From JAWLHK01 sp041690355 [NCBI: bacterium] (GTDB taxonomy: Bacteria; J088; JAWLBW01), in assembly GCA_041690355.1 (NCBI GenBank), contig JAWLHK010000014.1, positions 46,193-110,192 of the forward strand: DNA of 64,000 bases. The letters run 5' to 3'. Of this stretch, positions 41,316 through 50,000 are shown in pieces (position 1 is the stretch's first letter; the number at the start of each line of letters is the position of its first letter). Both the position numbers and the translations under genes were made by a program. Below the pieces are notes generated by a model. The model was not told the origin of the DNA and searched no databases. It was given only the letters and a program-made list of their open reading frames with translations.

Positions 41316-41527
41316 GCGTTTTTGTTAACAAAGCGCAATACAAAAAATTACACACAGAAAAACCAGGAACAAAATCAAGCACATACAGAGCTAACCCTGC
41401 GGCAACAAAATTCGTACGCGACCCTGGACTCGAAATTTCCTTGCGATATTTCGCTCCTCCGGGCGAGGGGCGTCGGGACCGGCCCCGAATGGCTGACGCA
41501 ACGCGTTGATATTCCTCTCCTTTCCGA
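41316..41527. other. A+T-rich divergent intergenic region
   Basis: Part of a 395-bp gap between the peroxidase and the PKD lipoprotein. It holds an A+T-rich tract (41325-41400) with CAAAAA-type runs, unlike the rest of the window, plus the promoter candidates on either side. I see no gene, repeat array or stable RNA in it. Confidence 0.6.
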
Positions 41528-41557
41528 TTGGTTTTTCGGCGTGGGGCCGACTAGAAT
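41528..41557 (+). promoter_or_regulatory. candidate promoter of the PKD lipoprotein
   Basis: -10 TAGAAT (41552-41557, 5/6) with an 18-bp spacer to a weak -35 TTGGTT. It leaves a leader of about 70 nt before ATG 41633. Confidence 0.5.
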
Positions 41558-41632
41558 ATAGGTACGCGCGCGAACGGCCCCTCTGCCGTCCGCCGGCTGG
41601 GTTTTTCGTCCCTTCAGGGAGGAGTTTCGGGT

Positions 41633-43915
41633 ATGCGTCTCACTCATTGGATTCCGCTTCTGGCGCTTGGCGTTCTCGTGACCGCCTGCGACAACGATGC
41701 CCCGCCCCCCCGGCGCGACACCGATACCTGCGCGACGCCCCCCTGCGATGCCCCCGCCAACCAGGCACCCGTGGCGGTCATCACGGGCCCGACCGGCGAC
41801 GTGCTCGTGGGCCAGGAGATTTCGCTCGCGGCGACGGCCAGCACCGATGCCGACGGCGACGCGCTCACGTACCTGTGGGGCGAGGCCGAGGGCAACCCGA
41901 TCAACAACTTTCTCGACGGCGTGGTCCTGAACGCCGACACGATCACCTTCACGCCCGATCAGGTGGGCACCTACACGTTCACCGTGCGCGTGCGCGACAC
42001 CCGTGACAACCAGGCTGAGCAGCTTGAAGACACGGCCGAGTTCACGATCACGGTCACGCAGGATGAAGAAAACCCGGTCAACTACCCGCCGGCCGTCACG
42101 GGGGCCGTCGTGGGGAGCCGTTTCGTCGACCTGTCGGGCAAGACGGCGCTGACCCTGTTCGTCGCCGGCGAGACCGGCCTCGACTTTCAGCTGCTCGTGG
42201 CCGACCCCGAAGACGACGTCATCACCGACTACGGCCAGAGCGGCCTCGTACAGCACATGAGCGGCGCCAACTACACGATTCCGGCGCGCGCCCCCTCGGA
42301 TGTCACGCGCGACACCGACGGCTTCGCGAGCGGCTCGGGGCAGTTCTGGGTCGATGACGGCAACGGCGGCGTGGTGAAGAAGGTCACGGTAACCGTGCGC
42401 TATGTGCCCAAAGCGGCCGACGGGCGCGCGCAGGCGATCTTCGTCGACTGCGACAACATCGCCGACTTCGCCCAGGACGGCACGCTCGAGCACCCCTTCT
42501 CGACCGTCGGCGCCGGATACCAGGCCGCCGTCGCCTCGGCCGACAAGAAGGACGTCTACATCGCACAGGGGGTCTGCGACGAGGGTGACGAGGTGCGCGT
42601 CGGCTTCGACGGCGTGGCCCTCTACGGCCTCTTCGACCCCTCGGCCCAGTGGCGCCGCCGCAGTGAGCCGGCCGATCGCCAGAATGACATGAATACCGAC
42701 GGCAGCACCCGCTTCGCCGCGTGGACGCGCATTCAGAGCCCCGGCCTGCGCGCCCTGCTCTCGACCGACGGAACGCCGACGGGCACCGGAAGCCTGCTCA
42801 TCGACGGTCTGTCGTTCAACCTCGACGACAACCGTTACGGCGTGAACGTCACGCTGCCGAACAATGCGACGTACACGCTCACCATCCGCAACAGCGAGTT
42901 CGTGGGTACCGCCACGCAGGCGACGAATGCCTGGGACGTTCCCGGCGGGCTCTACATCCAGCAGGGCGGAACCAGTTCCGTGGGCGGACAGGTCTGGATC
43001 CAGCGCAATCTCTTCTCGGTGGACACGGCCGACGACGGCAGCCGCTTCCAGGCGTGGCTCGCGCCGCGCGTCGGCGATGCGACCTTCAACGGACCGCAGG
43101 CCTGGTTCCTCAGCAACGTCGTCAGCGCCGAAATCGGGTTCACGACGGGGGCCGCCTACACCTGCAACGAAGATTCGGGGATGCTTTTCGCCGTCTGCCT
43201 GACCCGCTCGAGCGGCGGCACCACGGCCCTCAGCCAGTCGAACTACGCCATGCGAAACCTTTTTCACATCCGCGCGCTCGACAACACGGCCAACTGCGGA
43301 GCCGGCTGCAAGAATATCATGCTCGACGCCGGCGAAGGTGGTCTCCGCGGAAACGGCAACGTCTTTGTACCGGTTGGGCCGAAGAAGTTCGTTTTCGTCC
43401 ACGCGCACAATGGGGGGGGTACCGCGCCATACACGAACCTGACGCTGAACCGCTTCCCCGACTATAACGCGGACTACACATGGCTTCTCACCGGGGTCGA
43501 CTATACAGGAACGAGCTATGTATGTGCAGCCTATATGTCGAGCACCTTGAGGCTTCCCGGTTTCCTTTGGGCAACAGGTGGGACATGCAACACCGCGCAG
43601 GCGTCCACAAATCTTGGCAACTTCAATGCTGCCTACGCGACTGCCGACACGACTGCCGCCGGTTCGCAATCCTGGCGCCTGGCCGATGTAGGCTGGGTCG
43701 ACTTCGGGCAGCTCGACTGGCGCTATCTTACGCAGAGCGCGGAGATCCCGGCGGAGAGCTGGTGGGATTTCGACGGCCGTTACGGCGCCGTCGACGATGT
43801 CTCGGTGGCAAACTGGTGGGTCGACGGCAAAGGCTTGAACGGCGTCACGGGAACAAGTTTCCAGCCAGGGTACTGGGACGCCGGCCCGTTCGAGGCGGGC
43901 GCGCCGATGTATTGA
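41633..43915 (+). CDS. PKD-domain and beta-helix lipoprotein
   Basis: A 760-residue lipoprotein (signal with lipobox LVTACDND, Cys20). Residues about 45-150 form a PKD/cadherin-like domain (PVAVITGPTGDVLVGQEISL, ASTDADGDALTYLWGE). From about 260 a right-handed beta-helix-like region begins with FVDCDNIADFAQDGTLEHPF typical of DUF1565-type surface proteins (STVGAGYQAAVASADKKDVY). Many Cys pairs occur in the second half. It resembles the architecture of the 60719 protein. It is probably displayed outside the outer membrane; function unknown. Ribosome-binding site GGGAGGAG precedes ATG 41633. Confidence 0.75.
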   Translation: MRLTHWIPLLALGVLVTACDNDAPPPRRDTDTCATPPCDAPANQAPVAVITGPTGDVLVGQEISLAATASTDADGDALTYLWGEAEGNPINNFLDGVVLNADTITFTPDQVGTYTFTVRVRDTRDNQAEQLEDTAEFTITVTQDEENPVNYPPAVTGAVVGSRFVDLSGKTALTLFVAGETGLDFQLLVADPEDDVITDYGQSGLVQHMSGANYTIPARAPSDVTRDTDGFASGSGQFWVDDGNGGVVKKVTVTVRYVPKAADGRAQAIFVDCDNIADFAQDGTLEHPFSTVGAGYQAAVASADKKDVYIAQGVCDEGDEVRVGFDGVALYGLFDPSAQWRRRSEPADRQNDMNTDGSTRFAAWTRIQSPGLRALLSTDGTPTGTGSLLIDGLSFNLDDNRYGVNVTLPNNATYTLTIRNSEFVGTATQATNAWDVPGGLYIQQGGTSSVGGQVWIQRNLFSVDTADDGSRFQAWLAPRVGDATFNGPQAWFLSNVVSAEIGFTTGAAYTCNEDSGMLFAVCLTRSSGGTTALSQSNYAMRNLFHIRALDNTANCGAGCKNIMLDAGEGGLRGNGNVFVPVGPKKFVFVHAHNGGGTAPYTNLTLNRFPDYNADYTWLLTGVDYTGTSYVCAAYMSSTLRLPGFLWATGGTCNTAQASTNLGNFNAAYATADTTAAGSQSWRLADVGWVDFGQLDWRYLTQSAEIPAESWWDFDGRYGAVDDVSVANWWVDGKGLNGVTGTSFQPGYWDAGPFEAGAPMY

Positions 43916-43925
43916 GGAAAGTCTT

Positions 43926-43960
43926 CAGTCATCAGTCTGCAGTCGTCAGTCTGCAGTTTT
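43926..43960. repeat. heptamer mini-array, CAGTCNN family (family E)
   Basis: CAGTCAT / CAGTCTG / CAGTCGT / CAGTCTG / CAGTTTT, 10 bp after the preceding stop codon. Confidence 0.88.
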
Positions 43961-44007
43961 TGAGGTTCAGGAATCGGTCGGCGGAGCGCGAGCGGGTCTT
44001 CTTCGAT

Positions 44008-44035
44008 CATCGACCATTGACCATCGACCATCTGT
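44008..44035. repeat. heptamer mini-array, CATCGAC family (family F)
   Basis: CATCGAC / CATTGAC / CATCGAC / CATCTGT, ending 12 bp before the TTG start of the next gene. Confidence 0.87.
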
Positions 44036-44047
44036 ATTGGGCTCGCG

Positions 44048-44965
44048 TTGCCGATTCTTCTCGTCCTTCTACTTCTGTTGATTCCCGCGGTTTCCGCACG
44101 GGCAGACCTGCGCGGGATCGTGCTGCCGCGGGGCGCGGGCGAGGTGGGGCTCGGCTACCAGTATGCCCATGGCGACATGAGCTTCAACCTCGACGGCAGC
44201 CGCATCCGGGGCGAGCTGCTCGTTCCGATCGAGGAATACACCGATCACACCATCGCTCTCTCAGGCGCCTACGGCCTCGCCGACGGCTGGGAGCTCGGCT
44301 TCGAGATTCCGTGGCTGGCGCGACGGTTCCGCTTCGACTCCGATCCGCACTACGACACGTCGGGCAACCTGATTACCCACTATCCGTCAGAACGCCCGCA
44401 GGGGCTGGGCGACGCGCGCTTCTACTCGACCTTCGCGCCGTGGGAATCGTACGGGTTGCGCGTGGACCTGAAGACCGCTTCGGGGGCGGATAACTTTCAC
44501 CCGACGCGCATGCCCGAGTCGCGCCCCGAGCAGTACCTCGGCAGCGGACAGACCGATGTCGCCCTCACGGCTCTGGGGGATTACCGGAGCGCGCGTAACC
44601 GGTTCCGCTGGGAAGCCGGGTACCGCCTGCGCCTCCCCGGGGTCTCCAACGTGTACCTGGATCGGTTCAATCCGCCGGATGAGCTCGTTCTCAAGCTGCA
44701 GTGGATGACGGCGCCGCTGGCAGGGCTCGCGGTGGGCACGGTGGTCGACTACATGCACCAGGCGGCGCCGAACAGCGTGTCGGTGCTCGCACTGCAGATT
44801 CCCGTGTGGGTCGACCTCGGTTCCACATGGCAGTTTCGCGCGACGGCCGGCTATCCGGTGTACGGCAAGGATTACCCTGCCCTGTTCCCCGCCCAGCTGG
44901 CCGATCCGTATCCCCTGCTCGGCCCCACGGCGGGCGCCTCCCTTCACTACCGGTTTCGCGATTGA
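44048..44965 (+). CDS. outer-membrane beta-barrel protein (transporter-like)
   Basis: A 305-residue protein beginning with TTG at 44048 and a signal peptide (LPILLVLLLLLIPAVSARA). The remainder alternates as amphipathic beta-strands (GEVGLGYQYAHGDMSFNLDG, YGLADGWELGFEIPWLARRF) ending in a final strand GASLHYRFRD. It resembles the outer-membrane proteins annotated as DUF3187/transporter barrels. The upstream DNA is a heptamer array and no strong ribosome-binding site is seen. The real start might be slightly downstream only if the signal peptide is shorter, which is unlikely. Confidence 0.68.
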   Translation: MPILLVLLLLLIPAVSARADLRGIVLPRGAGEVGLGYQYAHGDMSFNLDGSRIRGELLVPIEEYTDHTIALSGAYGLADGWELGFEIPWLARRFRFDSDPHYDTSGNLITHYPSERPQGLGDARFYSTFAPWESYGLRVDLKTASGADNFHPTRMPESRPEQYLGSGQTDVALTALGDYRSARNRFRWEAGYRLRLPGVSNVYLDRFNPPDELVLKLQWMTAPLAGLAVGTVVDYMHQAAPNSVSVLALQIPVWVDLGSTWQFRATAGYPVYGKDYPALFPAQLADPYPLLGPTAGASLHYRFRD

Positions 44966-44993
44966 TGGACTTTCGTCGACCCCATGAGCAGGT

Positions 44994-45300
44994 CCGTTCG
45001 TCCCGAGCAGACGGAGCGGAACAGCGTGACGCTCGACGGCGAGGGATGCCCGTGCGCGACCTCTCGCTGTCGACTTCGGCTCTGCCTTCGTCCGTCAGCT
45101 CGAGGCGAACGGTGTCCAAATCGTCAATTGGCAATTGTAAATCGTCAATTGCCCGTGACCTCTCGCTGTCGACTCTCATCCGTTCGTCCCGAGCAGACGG
45201 AGCGGAACAGCGTGACGCTCGACGGCGAGGGATGCCCGTGCGCGACCTCTCGCTGTCGACTCCGGCTCTGCCTTCGTCGGTCAGCTCGAGGCGAACGGTG
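44994..45300. repeat. 121-bp direct repeat pair with a partial third copy
   Basis: Copy 1 (44994-45114) and copy 2 (45180-45300) are almost identical and contain GAGCAGACGGAGCGGAACAG, GACGCTCGACGGCGAGGGAT and GTCAGCTCGAGGCGAACGGT. A 24-bp fragment of the same unit (CCCGTGACCTCTCGCTGTCG) lies between them at about 45151-45175. Copies are separated by a heptamer array (45118-45152). The 380-bp gap holds no gene. Confidence 0.9.
45118..45152. repeat. heptamer mini-array (family A) between the 121-bp repeats
   Basis: AAATCGT / CAATTGG / CAATTGT / AAATCGT / CAATTGC. Confidence 0.87.
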
Positions 45301-45321
45301 GGCGGGGTTCGGTACTTGCTG

Positions 45322-45356
45322 CAATCGTCAATCGTCAATCGTAGATTGTCAATCAG
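45322..45356. repeat. heptamer mini-array (family A) containing a TTG start
   Basis: CAATCGT x3 / AGATTGT / CAATCAG. The likely TTG start (45346) of the metallopeptidase gene lies in the fourth unit. Confidence 0.87.
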
Positions 45357-48300
45357 CCTGGTTCTCCTCGTCCTCCTGCTCGTCGTGCCGGGTCCAGCAT
45401 CTGCCTTCAATCACCCCGAGCGTTCCTGGCGCGTGCTCGACACCACACACGTCTCCGTCTATTACTATGACGGCGTGACCGAGACCGCCGCGCTCATCGC
45501 CGAGGCGGTCGAAGACGTCTACCCGCGCCTCGCGCAACGCTACGGGCGCGAACTGCCGACCCGCGTGCGCATCGTCTTCGACGACAGCTTCGACCCGCTC
45601 AACGGCGCGGCCTATCATGACTTCGGCCTCGTGCAGCTCGAGGGCATCTCGTCGTTCAGCGAGTTTCGCGGGGCGCACGACTGGGTGCGCGACGTGCTCA
45701 CCCACGAACTGGCTCACCTGTTCTCGCTGCGCCAGACCCGCATGCTTGGCGGCCTGGTGCCCGGCATGGTCGTGAGCGCGCTCGACGGCCCCGCCGAGCG
45801 CCCCTTTCAGATCGCGACCACCTTCTTTCTCCCCTCGGAGCTCTCGCCCCGCTGGTTCGCCGAGGGTATCGCGCAGATCGACTCGGTGGCCCTCGGCTTC
45901 GATCGGTGGGACGGTTACCGCGACATGCTCCTGCGCACGGCCCACCTCGAAGGGGGGCTCTTCACCTTCGCGGCCATGAGCTCGCTCTCGGACAAGAATT
46001 ACCTCGGCGCCGAGAAGGTCTACAACCAGGGCTTCGATCTGCTGCGCTACGTGACCGAGGCCTACGGCCCCGACGCGGCCGCGCGCGTGGCGACGGCAGC
46101 GGGCACGCGCATCACGTGGAACTTCGAGGCCGCCATCGAAAGCGCCCTCGGGGTCACGGCCGAAACCGTGGTCGCCGCGTGGAAGGCCGATCGGAGCGCC
46201 CGCTACACGGCCTGGCTTGAACAGTGGGCCGAACAGCTCTACGAAGGCGAACCGTTTGCGCAGGCCGGCTTTCTCACGCGCAACGTCTCGGTCTCGCCCG
46301 ACGGCCGCCGGGTGGCCTACACGGGCAACGAGGGGGCCGATTTTCCCACCGGCGATCTGTACGTGCGCGAGGTGACCGGCGGCGAACCGCGCGTGATTTT
46401 CGGCGACGTGGGGGCCCCCGCCGCCTGGGTGCCCGACGGATCGGCCGTCGTCGTGAGCGCCGACCGCGAGCTCACGTGGGACGGCTACGCCGTGCGCGAT
46501 CTCTATCGCATCTCGATCCCCGGCGGCCAGGTCACGCGCCTCACGCACCGCGCCCGCGCCGACGATCCGGCGATTTCAGCCGACGGCCGGTGGCTGGCGG
46601 CGGCGGCCGGGCGTGATGGGCGCATGGATCTGCACCTGTGGCCCCTGCAGGCCGACGGCACGCTCGGCGCGCCGCGTGCGCTCACCCGGTTCGCCCCGGG
46701 CATCGAGGTGCGCCGCCCCCGCTTCTCGCCCGACGGGTCGCGCATCGTCTTCGGGCTGAACGTGGGCCAATCCTCCGATCTGTGGACGGTCGAGGTGACG
46801 ACGGGCACGCTCACGCCGATCACGCAAGGGCCCGCCGACGACGTGCAGCCCGTGTTTCTCGACGAGCGCCGGATTGCCTACGTGAGCGACGAGCGGGGCG
46901 CATTCGATCTCTACGTGCTCGACCTGGCCGACCGCAGCCGCAGACGTTTGACCACGACCGTCGGCGGCGTCTTCGATCCGGCCCCCGCGCCCGGCGGCTG
47001 GTACTACGCGGTCTATCACGACGGCGGCTTCGCCGTGCACCGCGACGCGCGGCCGGTGACGCTGGCGACCGAGGTCGGCCCGCTCGCGCCACCCGACGCC
47101 GCGGCCTTCGCGCAGGCCGTGAGCACGGCTTCGCGCCGCTATGCCTTCGCGCAGACCGGCCGGCGCTACGTCTTCGATCCGCTGCCCGTCAAGGCCTATC
47201 CCGAGTTCCTGCTCGACGATCGTTCGGTGCGCGTGGGGGCCACGGTGGCGCTCAGCGACGTGCTCTCGAAGCACGAGTTCGAGGTCGAAGCGCTCTTCGG
47301 CCGCGACCAGGATTACCACCTCGGATACGTGAACCGGCAGTGGTACCCCGATTTCCAGATCGACGTCTCGCGCTACGTGCGGCGCAGCGAATACGTGACA
47401 GGCTTCGGCGCCGGCAAGATGGACTTCACCTTCGACGTGGCCATGCTCGCCGCCGTGATGCCGCTCGGGCGCACCCAGGCCGTCATGCTGGCCGAGGTCG
47501 CCAAGCAGATCGATTTTGGCTATCCGGTCGATCGCATGCTCGAGCGCGGCTTCGAGCACATGGCGCAGTGGATGTACTACGACCTCGCGCCCAACGCCGA
47601 CGGCGACATCAATCCGACCGGCGGGCGCTCCATCGTCCTGCGCGGTTCGAACTCCTGGATGCGCGTCTTCGAGATTCCCCCGTTCGGCTCGGTGCTCGAC
47701 GGCCGCGAAGTGCGCCAGCGCTTCTGGTCGGGTTCGCTCGACTACACGGAGTATCTCTCGCTTCCGGCCGATCACACGCTCGAACTGGGACTGCGCCTGG
47801 GGGCGATTTCGCAGCCGGTGAGCCTCTTCGACCAGATGTATCTGGGCGGACGCATCTTTTTCCTGCGCCAGGGGGAATTCCAGACGGAAAAGAGTTTCCC
47901 CGGGTACGAGGGGTTCGCCATTGCGGGCGAGAAGCTCGGCCTGCTCTCGGCGGCCTGGCGTTTCCCCCTCTGGCAGGGGCAGCAGCCGGTCGGGCCGTTG
48001 AAACTCGACAGCCTCTTCGGCCAGTTCTTCGCCGACGCGGGCAATGTGCTCGCGCACGGCCAGTCGTGGCGCGACTTTCTCGGCGCCTCCACCCTCGCCT
48101 GCCCCACGGCGCGCCCGTGTCTGCTCGGCGAGGGGGTGCGCACGGGTCTGCTCGCCGACGCGGGGGCCGAGCTGCGCCTCAAGACGCTGCTCTTCGAGGC
48201 ATTTCCGTGGAACTCGTTCGCGCGCGTGGCCTACGGGTTTCACGAGCCCGACCCGGGCCGCCGCTGGCGCGCCTACGTGGGCCTCGGCATCGGGTATTAA
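45346..48300 (+). CDS. exported zinc-metallopeptidase (MA-like) with TolB-type propeller and barrel-like C-terminus
   Basis: A 984-residue protein. A signal peptide (TTG start, MSISLVLLVLLLVVPGPASA) is followed by a peptidase MA-like domain with the zinc motif HELAH (His120, Glu121, His124), a downstream WFAEGIAQ, and a TolB/WD40-like propeller (about 300-560; NVSVSPDGRRVAYTGNEG, RRPRFSPDGSRIVFGLNVG). The last third consists of amphipathic strands ending GIGY, like an outer-membrane barrel. The start falls inside a heptamer array. Homologues of this peptidase-propeller-barrel architecture are found in Myxococcota and relatives. Substrate unknown. Confidence 0.8.
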   Translation: MSISLVLLVLLLVVPGPASAFNHPERSWRVLDTTHVSVYYYDGVTETAALIAEAVEDVYPRLAQRYGRELPTRVRIVFDDSFDPLNGAAYHDFGLVQLEGISSFSEFRGAHDWVRDVLTHELAHLFSLRQTRMLGGLVPGMVVSALDGPAERPFQIATTFFLPSELSPRWFAEGIAQIDSVALGFDRWDGYRDMLLRTAHLEGGLFTFAAMSSLSDKNYLGAEKVYNQGFDLLRYVTEAYGPDAAARVATAAGTRITWNFEAAIESALGVTAETVVAAWKADRSARYTAWLEQWAEQLYEGEPFAQAGFLTRNVSVSPDGRRVAYTGNEGADFPTGDLYVREVTGGEPRVIFGDVGAPAAWVPDGSAVVVSADRELTWDGYAVRDLYRISIPGGQVTRLTHRARADDPAISADGRWLAAAAGRDGRMDLHLWPLQADGTLGAPRALTRFAPGIEVRRPRFSPDGSRIVFGLNVGQSSDLWTVEVTTGTLTPITQGPADDVQPVFLDERRIAYVSDERGAFDLYVLDLADRSRRRLTTTVGGVFDPAPAPGGWYYAVYHDGGFAVHRDARPVTLATEVGPLAPPDAAAFAQAVSTASRRYAFAQTGRRYVFDPLPVKAYPEFLLDDRSVRVGATVALSDVLSKHEFEVEALFGRDQDYHLGYVNRQWYPDFQIDVSRYVRRSEYVTGFGAGKMDFTFDVAMLAAVMPLGRTQAVMLAEVAKQIDFGYPVDRMLERGFEHMAQWMYYDLAPNADGDINPTGGRSIVLRGSNSWMRVFEIPPFGSVLDGREVRQRFWSGSLDYTEYLSLPADHTLELGLRLGAISQPVSLFDQMYLGGRIFFLRQGEFQTEKSFPGYEGFAIAGEKLGLLSAAWRFPLWQGQQPVGPLKLDSLFGQFFADAGNVLAHGQSWRDFLGASTLACPTARPCLLGEGVRTGLLADAGAELRLKTLLFEAFPWNSFARVAYGFHEPDPGRRWRAYVGLGIGY

Positions 48301-48388
48301 GCCCCCGGCCTCCGCCGCTCTCCCCTCGAATTCGTGGCAGCAGAGGGCGCCTTCGGATGGCGGACCCGGAAGCCGATGTGTTTTTTAT

Positions 48389-48417
48389 TTGACAATGATT
48401 CTCATAATCGTTACTAT
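48389..48417 (+). promoter_or_regulatory. promoter of the porin operon
   Basis: Perfect -35 TTGACA (48389-48394), 17-bp spacer, -10 TACTAT (48412-48417, 4/6). It overlaps the Fur box. Confidence 0.75.
48391..48409. promoter_or_regulatory. Fur box
   Basis: GACAATGATTCTCATAATC matches the 19-bp Fur consensus GATAATGATAATCATTATC at 15 of 19 positions. It lies over the -35 and spacer of the porin promoter, the expected place for repression by Fur-Fe(II). Confidence 0.8.
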
Positions 48418-48498
48418 TGAATCATCGGGGGTCGCCCTGCGACCTTCTGCACGTTCACGTTTCTGTCTTCGAACCCATTTCCGATTACAGGATTTTCC

Positions 48499-49893
48499 AT
48501 GCCCCGCTCGCGCGCCTCTCTTCCCGCCGTAACCATGGTGATGCTGCTGGCCGCCGCCTCAGCCCAGGCTCAGGAGGCCCCTGAAACCGTAACCGCCCCC
48601 GCGCAGGCCGAAACCGAAGCCGCGCCCGAGGCCCCGGCCGACGCCGGCGGAGAAGACGCAGGGGCCGAGGCCGAGACGCCCGCAGCCGCACCCGACGCGG
48701 CCTCGAACGAGGAGCTGGAACGGCGCATCGACGTGCTCGCCGGCGAAATCGAAAAGCTGCGCATCGGCGAAGCCGCCAACCGCGCCGAAGAGAGCGTCTA
48801 CGGCCTCGGGCCCGCCGCCTCCAAAATCTACCGCGTGAACGAAGGGCTCTCCATCGGCGGCTACGGCGAAGTCGAGTACCGCAATTACCAGACCGGCGAC
48901 CGTACCGACCTGCTCGACTTTCACCGCGCCATTTTCTACATCGGCTACAAGTTCGACGACACGTTCGTCTTCAACTCCGAGATCGAGATTGAGCACGTCG
49001 ACGAAATCTTTCTCGAGTTCGCCTACCTCGACTACCTGCGCAGCGACGCCTTCAACCTGCGCGGCGGTCTCGTGCTCGTGCCCATGGGCATTCTGAACGA
49101 ACTGCACGAGCCCACGACGTACCTCGGCTCCCTGCGCCCCGAGACCGAGCAGAAAATCATTCCCACGACCTGGCGTGAAATCGGCGGCGGCGTCTTCGGC
49201 AGCGCCGGCTCCCTCTCCTACAAGCTCTACGCGATCAACGGGCTGAACGCCGCCGGATTCTCGTCCGGCGACGGCGTTCGCGGCGGCCGTACCAAGGGGA
49301 GCCGCGCCGTGGCCGAAGACTTCGCCGGCGTCGCCCGCCTCGACTACACGGGTCTCCCGGGCCTGACCGTCGGCGGGTCGGCCTACTTCGGCGAGTCGGA
49401 CCAGAACAGCCTCACGACCGCCCAGGGGGGCGACTTCAACGTGCCGACGTTCCTCTACGAGGCGCACGCCGACTGGGCCTGGCGCGGTTTCTCGCTGCGC
49501 GGCGTCTTCGCGCGCGCCCAGCTGCGCAATGCCGACCTGCTGACCGACGCCCTGTCGGCCGCTGCGGGGAGCCCCGTCGCCCCCATCGGCGACGCCATGC
49601 AGGGCTACTACCTGACCGCGGGCTATGACGTTCTGGCTTCTGTGGAAACGAAGCAGTCGCTCGTCCCCTTCGTGCGCTACGAGCGGGTCGACACGCAGTT
49701 CGACGTGGCCGACCGCTTCAACGCCTCGGATGCCAACGATCGCACCCTGCTCACGTTCGGCGCGTCGTATCTGCCGATTCCCCAGATCGTGCTCAAGGCC
49801 GACTACCAGGACATCACCACGCAGGCCGAGCGCCTCGATCCGGCCCGCAAGGCTGCAGACCAGTGGAACGTCGCGCTGGGGTATATCTTCTGA
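48499..49893 (+). CDS. iron-regulated porin (phosphate-selective-porin-like)
   Basis: A 464-residue outer-membrane porin. Signal peptide (about 1-25), an Ala/Glu/Pro-rich linker (about 26-70), a short coiled-coil (ELERRIDVLAGEIEKLRI), and a barrel beginning SIGGYGEVEYRNYQ with strands such as FHRAIFYIGYKFDDTFVFNS and GLTVGGSAYFGES, ending in a C-terminal aromatic (NVALGYIF) as in porins. It is the first gene behind a Fur-box promoter, so it is made under iron limitation. Confidence 0.82.
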   Translation: MPRSRASLPAVTMVMLLAAASAQAQEAPETVTAPAQAETEAAPEAPADAGGEDAGAEAETPAAAPDAASNEELERRIDVLAGEIEKLRIGEAANRAEESVYGLGPAASKIYRVNEGLSIGGYGEVEYRNYQTGDRTDLLDFHRAIFYIGYKFDDTFVFNSEIEIEHVDEIFLEFAYLDYLRSDAFNLRGGLVLVPMGILNELHEPTTYLGSLRPETEQKIIPTTWREIGGGVFGSAGSLSYKLYAINGLNAAGFSSGDGVRGGRTKGSRAVAEDFAGVARLDYTGLPGLTVGGSAYFGESDQNSLTTAQGGDFNVPTFLYEAHADWAWRGFSLRGVFARAQLRNADLLTDALSAAAGSPVAPIGDAMQGYYLTAGYDVLASVETKQSLVPFVRYERVDTQFDVADRFNASDANDRTLLTFGASYLPIPQIVLKADYQDITTQAERLDPARKAADQWNVALGYIF

Positions 49894-49953
49894 GGACTCG
49901 TTTCCCGCGCGGCGGGGCCGGCATTCCGGCCGGCCTCCCGCTTGCACTTCCCG

Positions 49954-49995
49954 GGGGGAACCTTCAAAATACAAGGTTCCCCCGTTCCTGTTTTT
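49954..49995 (+). terminator. terminator-like hairpin between porin and apbE
   Basis: GGGGGAACCTT (49954-49964) pairs perfectly (11 bp) with AAGGTTCCCCC (49973-49983), followed by GTTCCTGTTTTT. It may stop part of the transcription, lowering expression of the distal genes. Confidence 0.72.
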
Positions 49996-50000
49996 CTGCC

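Noticed and set aside
44701-45345. Protein-coding use of the repeat region before the metallopeptidase gene
   Set aside because: The frame is open only because the repeats lack stop codons; its translation repeats itself (SSRADGAEQRDARRRG-like twice), overlaps the barrel gene, and has no conserved domain.
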